This document shows, piece by piece, positions 34,465 to 41,581 of a DNA stretch of 64,000 nucleotides (position 1 is its first letter; every line of letters starts with the position of its first letter). The translations under genes and the position numbers were made by a program. The notes under the pieces were generated by a model that saw only the letters and a program-made list of their open reading frames with translations, was not told where the DNA came from and searched no databases. This DNA comes from Gemmiger sp. An194 (GTDB lineage: Bacteria; Bacillota; Clostridia; Oscillospirales; Ruminococcaceae): positions 1-64,000 of the forward strand of contig NZ_NFKA01000015.1 in NCBI RefSeq assembly GCF_002160145.1, in the 5' to 3' direction.

Positions 34465-35466
34465 TTATTGTACACCATGCGCCGGGTCAGAGCAAGCGGA
34501 AGCCGTGTTCTCCTCCCCGCTTTTTTCCAGCTCCACCCAGTCGCCCTGGCTTTTCAGCCACATATCCAGCCCGTTGCCGCTGAACACCTCGGCCTCCGCA
34601 ATGGGGTAGCCCCGGTGATCGTGCCCCACCACCCGGCTGGTGGGCAGCCGATCCAGCACCGCCTCCAGGTTGGGGCCGGTGTAGACAAAACGCACCTTTT
34701 CCAGCTTGCCGCCATACATAAACTGGATGCGTTTTCGCATCTCGCCCTCCTGGAACCGGTCCTTATAGGGCACCCGGAAATGCTCGTCGGTCACCTGGAG
34801 GCCGCTGATCCGGTCAATGCGGTAGATGGTGGGGCTTTTGTCCTGGGGATTGTCGAAATATTCCTGCCGGTCGATGCCCCGAATGAATGCCGCCAGATAA
34901 AAATAATATTCGCTGAACAGGATGCCCACCGGCTCCACTACCCGGTCGCAGAGGGTGCCGTCCATCTTGCTGTATCGAAAGCGCAGCACCCGCTGCTCCT
35001 TCACGGCGGTGCCCAGCTGCCAGAGCGACTCGATGAACCGGCGGCCGTGGTGAGGCTCCACATAATGGAACCGCTCATTCTGGATCAGCGCCACCACCTG
35101 CTGCAGCTGCGCCGCCGGGGTACAGCCCTGGATGAGCTTATCCAGGATGGGGAACATCTCCTCCTTGACCATGGAACGGCTTTCCAGCAGGATCTTGCAC
35201 ACGGCCAGCACCTCGCTGTTGGTCAGGCTGGTGGGCTCCTGCCGGGTGAGGCGGTACCCCTTCATCTGGGGATTATACACCACCTCCCGGCCGTCGCGCC
35301 CTTCGGCAAAAAATGCCTTCAGGTCGTCCAGGTCCCGCTGGATGCTTTTTTCGGTCACACCAAAGCGGGCGGCATATTCCTTTTTGTTGATCACCCGCCC
35401 TGCCAGAAGCTCCTGCTGCAGGCTGAGAAGCCGGTGCTGCTTGCGGGCCACGCCGGTATCGTTCAC
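34465..35466 (-). CDS. WYL-domain transcriptional regulator with DeoR-type HTH
   Basis: The 333-residue protein has an N-terminal helix-turn-helix (VINKKEYAARFGVTEKSIQRDLDDL) and a WYL-type ligand domain with EYYFYLAAFIRG. A longer frame runs to 35523, but GTG 35466 has GGGAGGG at six-base spacing and the upstream part overlaps the promoter, so GTG 35466 was chosen. It lies upstream of cutC on the same strand and diverges from the XRE gene. Confidence 0.85.
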   Translation of the reverse strand: MNDTGVARKQHRLLSLQQELLAGRVINKKEYAARFGVTEKSIQRDLDDLKAFFAEGRDGREVVYNPQMKGYRLTRQEPTSLTNSEVLAVCKILLESRSMVKEEMFPILDKLIQGCTPAAQLQQVVALIQNERFHYVEPHHGRRFIESLWQLGTAVKEQRVLRFRYSKMDGTLCDRVVEPVGILFSEYYFYLAAFIRGIDRQEYFDNPQDKSPTIYRIDRISGLQVTDEHFRVPYKDRFQEGEMRKRIQFMYGGKLEKVRFVYTGPNLEAVLDRLPTSRVVGHDHRGYPIAEAEVFSGNGLDMWLKSQGDWVELEKSGEENTASACSDPAHGVQ

Positions 35467-35499
35467 GCCATTCCCTCCCGTGGTAAAACAAAACTTGTT

Positions 35500-35528
35500 A
35501 TTATTTTCTATTTTAGTATACATGTCAA
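35500..35528 (-). promoter_or_regulatory. promoter of the WYL regulator-cutC unit
   Basis: TTGACA, a 17-base spacer and AATAAT on the minus strand. Confidence 0.7.
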
Positions 35529-35566
35529 CTTAATACTTTTCAATATAGTCCATAATATCAATACTA

Positions 35567-35597
35567 ATTTGAACACAGGTTTCAAATACACTAAAGT
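35567..35597 (+). promoter_or_regulatory. promoter with inverted repeat for the XRE regulator
   Basis: TTGAAC (35569-35574), a 17-base spacer and TAAAGT (35592-35597). The perfect inverted repeat ATTTGAA-N7-TTCAAAT (35567-35587) covers the -35 box and could be the autoregulatory operator. Confidence 0.6.
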
Positions 35598-35638
35598 AAA
35601 GAAAACACAATCAAAATATACAAACAAGGGAGAGAGAC

Positions 35639-35986
35639 ATGGCTGAAAGCAAAGCGATCGCACAGCAGGTAGGCGCACGCATCCGTCAGCTGCGCACGGA
35701 ACGGGGCATGAGCCTGGAAAAGCTGGCTCTGGAGTGCGGCATGAACCCAGCCTTTCTGGGCCATGTGGAGCGCGGTCTGCGCTGCCCCACCGTATACACC
35801 CTGGCCCGGGTCTGCAGCGGACTGGGCGTAAGCCTGGCCGAGCTGTTTCTGGCCGGACCGGACGAGGAGGCGGATAACGCCGCCGCCATCCAGCACGTGG
35901 CTGACCGAATGCGGCAGCTCACCTCTCGCCAGGCCCAGGCAGTGGCCCGTCTGGTGGATGATGCTCTGGCACTTCTGGATTCCTGA
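35639..35986 (+). CDS. XRE-family helix-turn-helix regulator
   Basis: The 115-residue protein has a Cro/CI-type HTH (IRQLRTERGMSLEKLALECGMNPAFLGHVERGLRCPTVYTLARVCSGLGVSLAELF) and a helical tail that may dimerise. AGGGAGAGA precedes the ATG. It is the only plus-strand gene in the element and faces the FtsZ-like unit, so it could control excision or that unit; this is an inference. Confidence 0.88.
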   Translation: MAESKAIAQQVGARIRQLRTERGMSLEKLALECGMNPAFLGHVERGLRCPTVYTLARVCSGLGVSLAELFLAGPDEEADNAAAIQHVADRMRQLTSRQAQAVARLVDDALALLDS

Positions 35987-36012
35987 GCAGTGTTTTCCTT
36001 ATGCTACGCTTT

Positions 36013-36038
36013 CATGTGGACACACATATATCCACGTG
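36013..36038. promoter_or_regulatory. inverted repeat downstream of the XRE gene
   Basis: CATGTGGA and TCCACGTG (one mismatch) enclose a 10-base spacer. It lies in the gap between two converging genes; the function is unknown. Confidence 0.35.
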
Positions 36039-36058
36039 AAGTATATTCTGAAGTACAG

Positions 36059-36102
36059 CAAAAAGCGCGGATGCAGCCAGCCGGCATGCATCCGCGCTTT
36101 TG
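36059..36102. terminator. bidirectional terminator between XRE gene and GTPase-like gene
   Basis: AAAGCGCGGATGCA and TGCATCCGCGCTTT form a 14-bp stem with A- and T-rich flanks; on the minus strand a TTTTTG run follows. Confidence 0.88.
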
Positions 36103-36104
36103 CG

Positions 36105-36704
36105 CTATTCGTTCAGATTTTTGATCAGCTGATACCAGAGCCTTTCCCTGCCGCTGGCGGTCACTGTGAACACCGGCACCTGCCGCCCCAGGCAGGCCGC
36201 TGCCGCCTGCTGCAAACGCCATTCGCTGTTTTCCTGGCGGCGGAACCCACGCAGCCCGGACCGCTTGGCCCGGCTGGTTTGAATCAGCAGCGCCGGAATT
36301 CCCCCCATAAGAGCCTCATCCCCCGCACAGGCTCTGCGCCAGACCTGCATCGCCCGGAGCCTGCCTCCCCGGCCGGAAGCGGCAAACAGGATCACCAGCC
36401 GTTTTGGGTTCGAACTGCCGTCCCTGTTTAAAAAACATTTCCGGAACTCCCGCCGGTTTTGTCCCGCCGGGCAGGACCAAAACCGCCAGCTGCCCAGCTG
36501 CCATGGGCCTCGGCTTCGGGCTCGCTTTGCTCCCAATACCCGCAGCAGAAAGCGTTCCTCGGTGCGCGGTCCACCCAGCATAAGCAGCTGTGCCCCCTGA
36601 TCGAATCCTTGCCGGGCCCGAAGCAGGCAGTCCGCCTTCTCCGCTTCGGTCATTCCGGTATGCTCCAGCCAGGCGGCAAAGCGCGAAAGCGGCGGGCAGC
36701 TCAC
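36105..36704 (-). CDS. uncharacterised protein, possible degenerate small GTPase fold
   Basis: The 199-residue product starts at a GTG overlapping the stop of the FtsZ-like gene (GTGA). Hydrophobic strands occur in an order reminiscent of EutP/Ras-like GTPases: GAQLLMLGGPRTEERFLLRVL, then PKRLVILFAAS, IPALLIQTSRAKRSG and VPVFTVTASGRERLWYQLIKNL. None of the GTP-binding residues (GxxxxGKS, DxxG, NKxD) is intact, so the resemblance is weak and GTP binding is unlikely. There is no membrane span. It is confined, in this window, to the mobile element. Confidence 0.6.
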   Translation of the reverse strand: MSCPPLSRFAAWLEHTGMTEAEKADCLLRARQGFDQGAQLLMLGGPRTEERFLLRVLGAKRARSRGPWQLGSWRFWSCPAGQNRREFRKCFLNRDGSSNPKRLVILFAASGRGGRLRAMQVWRRACAGDEALMGGIPALLIQTSRAKRSGLRGFRRQENSEWRLQQAAAACLGRQVPVFTVTASGRERLWYQLIKNLNE

Positions 36705-37396
36705 GGCTCCGCCGTTAGCAGCACCAGACGCAGACTGTCCGGCTGTTTCATATCGAATGCAGACCCCCAGAGCATCTCCATACCCCGGGTCCGTTTTACC
36801 GTTCCGTGCCACAGCTCCATCACCTCTTCCAGCCGGCAATCCACACTGGCCCCGATGCTCACCACCACGGTTCCTTCCTTAGGCATCTGCCAGCCCTGTG
36901 CAGCCAGACTGGCGGCGATCCTGCGATTTTTCCCGTCGCCGCTGGCCTGTGCCATCGCCAGCGATGCCCGGGAAGCCGCCCGAAGCCGCTGCAGAAGCGT
37001 TTTTCGATCCAGCGTGGTGGTCATGCCGGGGGTGCAAAACAGCTCATGCAGTGCGCTCTGCTCCTCTTCCGGGCGCAGCGCACTCTGCAAAACAACACAG
37101 CCGCGGGCAGGCAGAACGCGGGCATTTTTCAGTCCGCCCGGATTCCACAGCACCAGCGCGCCCTGCTGCTGTGCCCATTCGGCCAGCGCCGCCACCTTCG
37201 GATACGCCCCGATCTCCACCGTCAGATAGAGCAGCTCCGCCCTGTTTGCCGGGTCCGCGCTGGCCTGCATCAGCAAAAACGGGCGCTTTTCCGTTTGGCC
37301 GCTGGTCTCCCGGGCGACCCATTCTCCCTGCTCATCCAGCTCCACCGCCAGCAGCCGAAGCGGCCGGTTCCGCTGCCCGGTCCAAACATCACACAT
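36701..37396 (-). CDS. shortened FtsZ-like protein without the GTP-binding loop
   Basis: The 231-residue protein is not a standard FtsZ but its second half aligns with the C-terminal domain of the ftsZ product of this window. GTVVVSIGASVDCRLEEV matches [17 protein letters not shown], and MLWGSAFDMKQPDSLRLVLL matches [20 protein letters not shown]. Earlier, AELLYLTVEIGAYPKVAALAEWAQQQGALVLW occupies the place of the FtsZ GGGTGTG segment but lacks those glycines. The N-terminal nucleotide-binding half is reduced. GAGGGGGGAA precedes the ATG. It may interact with host FtsZ; that is an inference. Confidence 0.68.
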   Translation of the reverse strand: MCDVWTGQRNRPLRLLAVELDEQGEWVARETSGQTEKRPFLLMQASADPANRAELLYLTVEIGAYPKVAALAEWAQQQGALVLWNPGGLKNARVLPARGCVVLQSALRPEEEQSALHELFCTPGMTTTLDRKTLLQRLRAASRASLAMAQASGDGKNRRIAASLAAQGWQMPKEGTVVVSIGASVDCRLEEVMELWHGTVKRTRGMEMLWGSAFDMKQPDSLRLVLLTAEP

Positions 37397-37442
37397 GGGC
37401 TTCCCCCCTCGTTTTGGTCACTGTTTCAGTATAACGGCAGCG

Positions 37443-37462
37443 ATGGACAGGGCCCTGTCCAT
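37443..37462. promoter_or_regulatory. perfect 20-bp palindrome upstream of the FtsZ-like gene
   Basis: ATGGACAGGGCCCTGTCCAT reads the same on both strands with no spacer. It lies 47 bases before the FtsZ-like ATG and overlaps the -35 region of a TATACT box (minus strand, about 37421-37426), a good position for an activator or repressor dimer. Confidence 0.6.
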
Positions 37463-37477
37463 ATTCTTCCATTTTTT

Positions 37478-37527
37478 CAAAAAAATCACGCCGTCTGCTC
37501 CCGTTCAGGAGCCTACGGCGTTTTTTC
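37478..37527. terminator. terminator overlapping the recombinase stop codon
   Basis: ACGCCGT-N2-GCTCC and GGAGC-N2-ACGGCGT pair around the stop codon of the recombinase, with T-runs on both sides, so it can end transcripts in both directions. Confidence 0.85.
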
Positions 37528-39013
37528 TTTTTGATTCGGGCGCAGCAAAGGCCAGTCGCAGCTCCACCCGGCCATCCTCCTGCACAAAAATCCCCCGGAG
37601 CAGCTGGCCCAGCAGGGGCCGGTCCGGCTGCTCCAGTGCCAGCAGACGCTCCACCCGCCGGGTCAGCCAGTCCCGGGAAGGGCCCGACGGCGTTTGGTCC
37701 GCAGCCTGCCATTGGCGGCGCAGCTCCTCCTGCTTTCTTTGCAGCCGGGCAGCTGCCGCCGCGTACTCCCCCGCGCCGATCAGGCCCTCCAGCCGGTCGG
37801 CGTAGGCCTGGCGGCGCTGGGCCTCCAGCCGGTCCAGCCGGGCCTGTAGGCGGGCCGGGTCCGGCCGGTCGGGGCGCAGCTGCTCCTGCAAACAGGCCGC
37901 CAGCTGGGCCGGGTCCGCCGCCGCTTGCAGCAGGGGCCGCAGCTGACCGGCCACCAGCTGCTCCAGTTTATCCTCCCGCAACCGGTGGGCGGTGCAGCGG
38001 GTCGGGTCTTTGGCGTATGTACCGCATATGAAATAACAATAGCGGCCCACCCGATGGGGGTACATCCGGCCCCCGCACCCGGCGCAGAACACAAGGCCGC
38101 TGAACGGATGCTCCGCTTTTTGCCCCGTGTACCGCCGGTTGCCCAGCAAACACTGGGCCTGCCGGAATTCCTCCCCGCTCACCAGCGGCGGGTGGGCGTT
38201 TTCGCACACCACCCACTGCTCGGGCGGCACCGCCCGCCGGGTGTGGACCTTGTAGCTGGTCATCTCGGTCACATGCTGGGTCAGCGCGCCCCGGTAGGTG
38301 GGCAGGGTCAGGATGCGCCGCAGGGTGGCGGTGCTCCACCGGCCTCCATCCCGCCCTGCCCGCCGGGCCGCCGGGGGCGGGATGCCCTCCGCCTCCAGCC
38401 GCCGGGCGATCTGCCCCAGCGTCTGGCCAGCCAGAAACAGCCGGTAGATGCGCTGCACCACCGGGGCGGTGTCCTCCTCCGGCAGCAGGTGGTATTTGTC
38501 CGCCGGGTCGATGCGGTAGCCGTAGGGGGCCTGCCCGCCCAGAAACTTTCCCTCCCGCTGCAACGTGCGCTTGGCCCGCAGCACCTTGGCGCTGCAATCC
38601 TTGGCATACAGCTCGTTGAGCAGAAATTTGAAGACGCTGGGGTCCAGACTTTCCCGACTGGCGGTCCGGGTGTCGTAGCCGTCGTTCACCGCGATGTAGC
38701 GCACCCCCAGCCGCTGGAAGGTTTCCTCCACCAGAGTGAGCGCCTGGCCGCAGTTGCGCCCCAGACGGGAGAGGTCGGTGGTGGCAAAGCAGCGGATGCG
38801 GCCGCTCTGCAGCTGAGCCATCAGCCGCTGAAAGCCCGGCCGGTCGAAGTCGGTGCCGGTGTAGCCGTCGTCCTGAAATTCCGCCACCACCCGATACCCG
38901 TTCTCGTCGGCCCACCGGTGCAGAAAGGCCCGCTGGTTGGCAATGGACCCGCTCTCGCCGCCCTCGCCGTCCGCCGCGCTCAGGCGCAGGTAGAGGGCAA
39001 TGGGCTCGCTCAT
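37505..39013 (-). CDS. large serine recombinase (integrase/excisionase class)
   Basis: The 502-residue protein has an N-terminal resolvase domain with catalytic Ser in LYLRLS (residue 12) and SIANQR, the DDGYTGTDFDRPGFQRL segment and DLSRLGRN. A recombinase domain (GGQAPYGYRIDP) follows, then a zinc ribbon (CAGCGGRM...CGTYAKDPTRC) and a coiled coil. This is the TndX/TnpX type that cuts at a two-base core and makes site-specific insertion and excision. ATG 39013 has GAGGAGGG upstream and overlaps the stop of the 44-residue gene. It lies 223 bases from the right attachment site. Confidence 0.95.
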   Translation of the reverse strand: MSEPIALYLRLSAADGEGGESGSIANQRAFLHRWADENGYRVVAEFQDDGYTGTDFDRPGFQRLMAQLQSGRIRCFATTDLSRLGRNCGQALTLVEETFQRLGVRYIAVNDGYDTRTASRESLDPSVFKFLLNELYAKDCSAKVLRAKRTLQREGKFLGGQAPYGYRIDPADKYHLLPEEDTAPVVQRIYRLFLAGQTLGQIARRLEAEGIPPPAARRAGRDGGRWSTATLRRILTLPTYRGALTQHVTEMTSYKVHTRRAVPPEQWVVCENAHPPLVSGEEFRQAQCLLGNRRYTGQKAEHPFSGLVFCAGCGGRMYPHRVGRYCYFICGTYAKDPTRCTAHRLREDKLEQLVAGQLRPLLQAAADPAQLAACLQEQLRPDRPDPARLQARLDRLEAQRRQAYADRLEGLIGAGEYAAAAARLQRKQEELRRQWQAADQTPSGPSRDWLTRRVERLLALEQPDRPLLGQLLRGIFVQEDGRVELRLAFAAPESKRKNAVGS

Positions 39014-39144
39014 CGCTTTCCCTCCTCCTGTTCCCACTCCTCCTGCCAGAGCGCAGCGCTCCGGCAAAGAATCTGCCGGACCAGCTCCTCCAGAGCCGGG
39101 CCGTTTTCCGCAAAGATCAGCTCCGCCTCCGGCTGCCGCTTCAT
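39010..39144 (-). CDS. 44-residue protein coupled to the recombinase
   Basis: The small acidic protein reads MKRQPEAELIFAENGPAL followed by an amphipathic helix with LEELVRQILCRSAALWQEEWEQEEGKR. GGGGGAGAGG precedes the ATG. Its ATG overlaps the TGA of the N-terminal penicillin-binding-protein frame, and its TGA overlaps the recombinase ATG. By position it could be a directionality factor or an accessory protein; no family is recognised. Confidence 0.65.
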   Translation of the reverse strand: MKRQPEAELIFAENGPALEELVRQILCRSAALWQEEWEQEEGKR

Positions 39145-40541
39145 ACCGCCTCTCCCCCTTTTCCGCTTTGCTGCCTTTGCAGCCATTCTATGCACTGAGG
39201 GAACCGGGCATGCGGCGTTTTGGTCAAACCATTCGCCGGACCCATCCGGTCAGCGGTGTAAAACTCGCTCTTGGCGGGCTCGGCGGGCAGGTCAATGCCG
39301 GTGGCCTCCCGCAGGCCAAAGGCTGCGAAGTAATCGCAGAAGGCCTCCTTGCCCAGCCGCTGACCGATCTGAATAAAGCTCTGGTTGCAGCTGTTCTGCA
39401 GGGCCTGGGCCAGATTCTGGGGCCCGTGCTGGTTGCGGTTGGCACAGTGAAAGTGTACCCCCGACACCCCGTAGGACTCGCCGCAGAAAAAGCTGTCGCC
39501 AGTGGTGACCACGCCCGCGTCCAGTGCGGCGGCAGCGGTGATGAGCTTGAACACTGAGCCCGGCTCGTACAGATCGCTCACCGCCTTGTTCCGCCATTGG
39601 GTCTGCTGGGCCAGGGTGAGGGCCTGGGCCCGCGCCTCGCCGGTGAGGGCATCCACCTGAGCGCGCACCGTTTCGTCCTGAATTACCCGGGGCTCATTGG
39701 GGTCGTAGTCCGGCTTTGTGGAGATGGCCAGGATGCGGCCGGTGTCCACCTCCATCACGATGCCCACCCCGCGGGCGGAAACATTGTATTCCTTTACCGC
39801 CGCCGAGAGGTAGTTTTCCAGATAATGCTGGATGTTCACATCCACCGTGAGCTTCAGGCTGTTGCCCTGCACCGGCTCCACATAGGTGTCGTAGTCGGTG
39901 GGCATATCGTAGCCCCAGGCGTTCTTGGCGCTGAGCACCCGGCCATCCTGCCCGGTGAGCAGGCTGTTGTATTCCAGCTCCAGCCCGGCCACGCCCTGAT
40001 TGTCCACGTTGGTGAAGCCCAGCAGGCTGGCGGCAAAATCCCCCTCCGGGTACCAGCGCTTGGTGTCCTGCAAGATGAGGATGCCCTGCCAGTCGTTCTC
40101 CAGGCAGGCGGCACGCACCGCGTCGGCGGTTTCCTGATTCACCCGGCGCTTGAGCAGCGCGTCGTTGCTTTTGCGCTGGCTCAGCTTTTCCAGCACGTCT
40201 GCCTCGTCCAACTCCAGCAGCTGCGCCAGCGCGGCGGAGGCCTCGGCCACATCCTCGTCCGCCATCTCCCGGGGCACTGCCCGGATGGTCCAGCAGCTGG
40301 CGGATACCGCCAGCGGGGTACCGTTTGCGTCCAGGATGTCGCCCCTTGGTGCGGGGACCACACTGTCCCGCAATTGCTGGTCCGCGGCCCGCTGGGCATA
40401 AAAATCGTATTCATGGATCTGTAAATACCAAAGCCGCCCCACCAGAGTGGAAAAACACACGGCCACAAAAAAACCGGCCGCCAACCGGGTGCGAAGCTTC
40501 ATTCCCCGGTCCTGGGCGGCCTGCGGTGTTTGTTTTTGCAA
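39141..40541 (-). CDS. N-terminal half of an interrupted PASTA penicillin-binding protein, fused to 31 element-encoded residues
   Basis: Class B transpeptidases cross-link septal or spore peptidoglycan with a SEDS partner. This half has one N-terminal span (about residues 18-38), the dimerisation domain (APRGDILDANGTPLA), the active-site serine in EPGSVFKLI (SxxK) and the SCN motif in QNSCNQSF. Homology stops at YTADRMGP; the next 31 residues come from the element and end in a TGA that overlaps the next start. The KTG motif and PASTA domains are in the other half. A TTG start at 40541 follows AAGGGGGG, which lies in a hairpin. In this state the enzyme should be inactive. Confidence 0.9.
   Translation of the reverse strand: MQKQTPQAAQDRGMKLRTRLAAGFFVAVCFSTLVGRLWYLQIHEYDFYAQRAADQQLRDSVVPAPRGDILDANGTPLAVSASCWTIRAVPREMADEDVAEASAALAQLLELDEADVLEKLSQRKSNDALLKRRVNQETADAVRAACLENDWQGILILQDTKRWYPEGDFAASLLGFTNVDNQGVAGLELEYNSLLTGQDGRVLSAKNAWGYDMPTDYDTYVEPVQGNSLKLTVDVNIQHYLENYLSAAVKEYNVSARGVGIVMEVDTGRILAISTKPDYDPNEPRVIQDETVRAQVDALTGEARAQALTLAQQTQWRNKAVSDLYEPGSVFKLITAAAALDAGVVTTGDSFFCGESYGVSGVHFHCANRNQHGPQNLAQALQNSCNQSFIQIGQRLGKEAFCDYFAAFGLREATGIDLPAEPAKSEFYTADRMGPANGLTKTPHARFPQCIEWLQRQQSGKGGEAV
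39236..39248. other. right attachment site of the 12.2 kb element
   Basis: CCGGACCC (39236-39243) followed by ATCCG repeats the left site in 12 of 13 bases. Penicillin-binding-protein homology ends here when read from the N-terminal side; the element flank reads TGGTCAAACCATTCG. Confidence 0.8.
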
Positions 40542-40548
40542 AAAAATC

Positions 40549-40585
40549 GCCCCCCTTCGCTCATTTATATGAGTCGAAGGGGGGC
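40549..40585 (-). promoter_or_regulatory. hairpin that hides the ribosome binding site of the penicillin-binding-protein gene
   Basis: GCCCCCCTTCG and CGAAGGGGGGC pair perfectly (11 bp), with an inner CTCAT/ATGAG stem. On the minus strand the arm nearest the gene contains the AAGGGGGG ribosome binding site, and a T-run follows. It may be a terminator for the upstream chaperone genes, a translational switch, or both. Confidence 0.65.
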
Positions 40586-40597
40586 TGTGATGTGTTT

Positions 40598-41581
40598 TTA
40601 CAGGCGGTTGGCCCGCTGCCTTGCCACCAGAGTGGAGCAAAGCCCGAAGGGAGCCGCCAGAACGCTCAGGAAGATGGCGCCCACCGCGTAGTCCAGCGCG
40701 GCGTCCTGTGCGCCGTGCAGACCCCAGGTGATGGTCATCACGAAGAACCAAAGCACGGGAAGCAGCACCACGCCCACGGCCCACAGGCCCGTAATCCGTC
40801 TGCCGAGCCGGGTCTGGGTCCAGTCCACCCGTACGCCCTGCATGCCGCACCAGCAAAGGACAATGAGCAGCAGCGTGGCGCTCACATAGCCGCCACGCAC
40901 CAGCTGGAGCAGGACACCCGCTGCCAGAACCAGCGAGGCCACGCGCCAGCCCTTGCCGGACCGGGGCCTGGAGGCAATCTCCATCGGCTGGTATTCGGGC
41001 TGCTGCCGGTAGATGGGCTGCTGCTCCGGCTGCTTTGCCTCCTGCTTCGGCTGTTCCTGCCGCTCCTGCTCGGGCACCGGGGCGGGGCTGTTGCGCCAGG
41101 CCTGCTCCTCATGGGTGAGCGGGCGATCCGGCTCTGCCTTCTGCTCCGGCGCGGTCTGGGCCGGAGCGGCGTCCACCGCCGCGAAGTCGAACTGCTGGCC
41201 CTCCTCCTGCTCGCCCTGCCCCAACTGGATGATCTTGCCCGCCCGGCGCTGGGCCCGGCTGGCATACTGCTCCACCGCCTGCTGTTCGGCGGCACGGCGG
41301 GCGGCACGGGCGGCCTTTGCGGCGGCGCGGCGAGCCTCGGCGCTATTTTGCTGCACAGAGACCGCGGGCGCCGCAGGGGCGGCCGGGCTCTCCTGCTCCA
41401 TCACCGCCATGCTCACGCCCTGACGGGCGGCCCGCATGGCGGCGGTGAAGGCCTTGTGCAGCGCGTCAAAGCCCTCCGGGTCCTCTTCCGGGTGGCAGGT
41501 GCGTGTTTTCTGCGCATAGGCGTGCCGGATGGCCGCCTTATCGGTGGTGGGCGCAATGCCCAAAACCTCCCAGATGCTCAT
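40598..41581 (-). CDS. membrane J-domain protein
   Basis: The 327-residue protein has an N-terminal J domain (SIWEVLGIAPTTDKAAIRHAYAQKTRTCHPEEDPEGFDALHKAF), an Ala/Gln/Glu-rich linker and about four C-terminal spans. The J-domain tripeptide is HPE rather than HPD, a change seen in some DjlC-like partners of special Hsp70s. Its start overlaps the stop of the Hsp70 gene by four bases, so it is the likely partner. It would bring the Hsp70 to the membrane, near the division genes. Confidence 0.82.
   Translation of the reverse strand: MSIWEVLGIAPTTDKAAIRHAYAQKTRTCHPEEDPEGFDALHKAFTAAMRAARQGVSMAVMEQESPAAPAAPAVSVQQNSAEARRAAAKAARAARRAAEQQAVEQYASRAQRRAGKIIQLGQGEQEEGQQFDFAAVDAAPAQTAPEQKAEPDRPLTHEEQAWRNSPAPVPEQERQEQPKQEAKQPEQQPIYRQQPEYQPMEIASRPRSGKGWRVASLVLAAGVLLQLVRGGYVSATLLLIVLCWCGMQGVRVDWTQTRLGRRITGLWAVGVVLLPVLWFFVMTITWGLHGAQDAALDYAVGAIFLSVLAAPFGLCSTLVARQRANRL

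Larger units (their letters stand above)
27046..39243. mobile_element. integrated serine-recombinase element splitting a penicillin-binding-protein gene
   Basis: The 12,190 bp between the two CCGGACCC copies separates two halves of one gene. It carries a large serine recombinase at its right end and cargo genes on both strands: redox proteins, a complete PTS, cutC, four regulators and a FtsZ-like unit. No capsid, tail, replication or conjugation gene is recognised, so this is neither an intact prophage nor a conjugative element. If the ends are joined as in a circle, GTCAAACCATTCG lies left of the core and CGATGGTTTCATTTGAC right of it, sharing AAACCAT/ATGGTTT in inverted order, as in attP sites of serine integrases. 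Confidence 0.85.

Noticed and set aside
36701-37396. Calling this a second functional ftsZ
   Set aside because: The GTP-binding loop GGGTGTG and most of the nucleotide domain are missing, so polymerisation by GTP hydrolysis is not supported.
27046-39243. Intact prophage or conjugative element
   Set aside because: No capsid, portal, terminase, tail, relaxase, type IV secretion or replication gene is recognisable; only a recombinase and cargo are seen.
26108-40541. Two separate penicillin-binding-protein pseudogenes instead of one split gene
   Set aside because: The halves are complementary without overlap, break at the same 8-bp sequence and rejoin in frame; independent decay would not give this.
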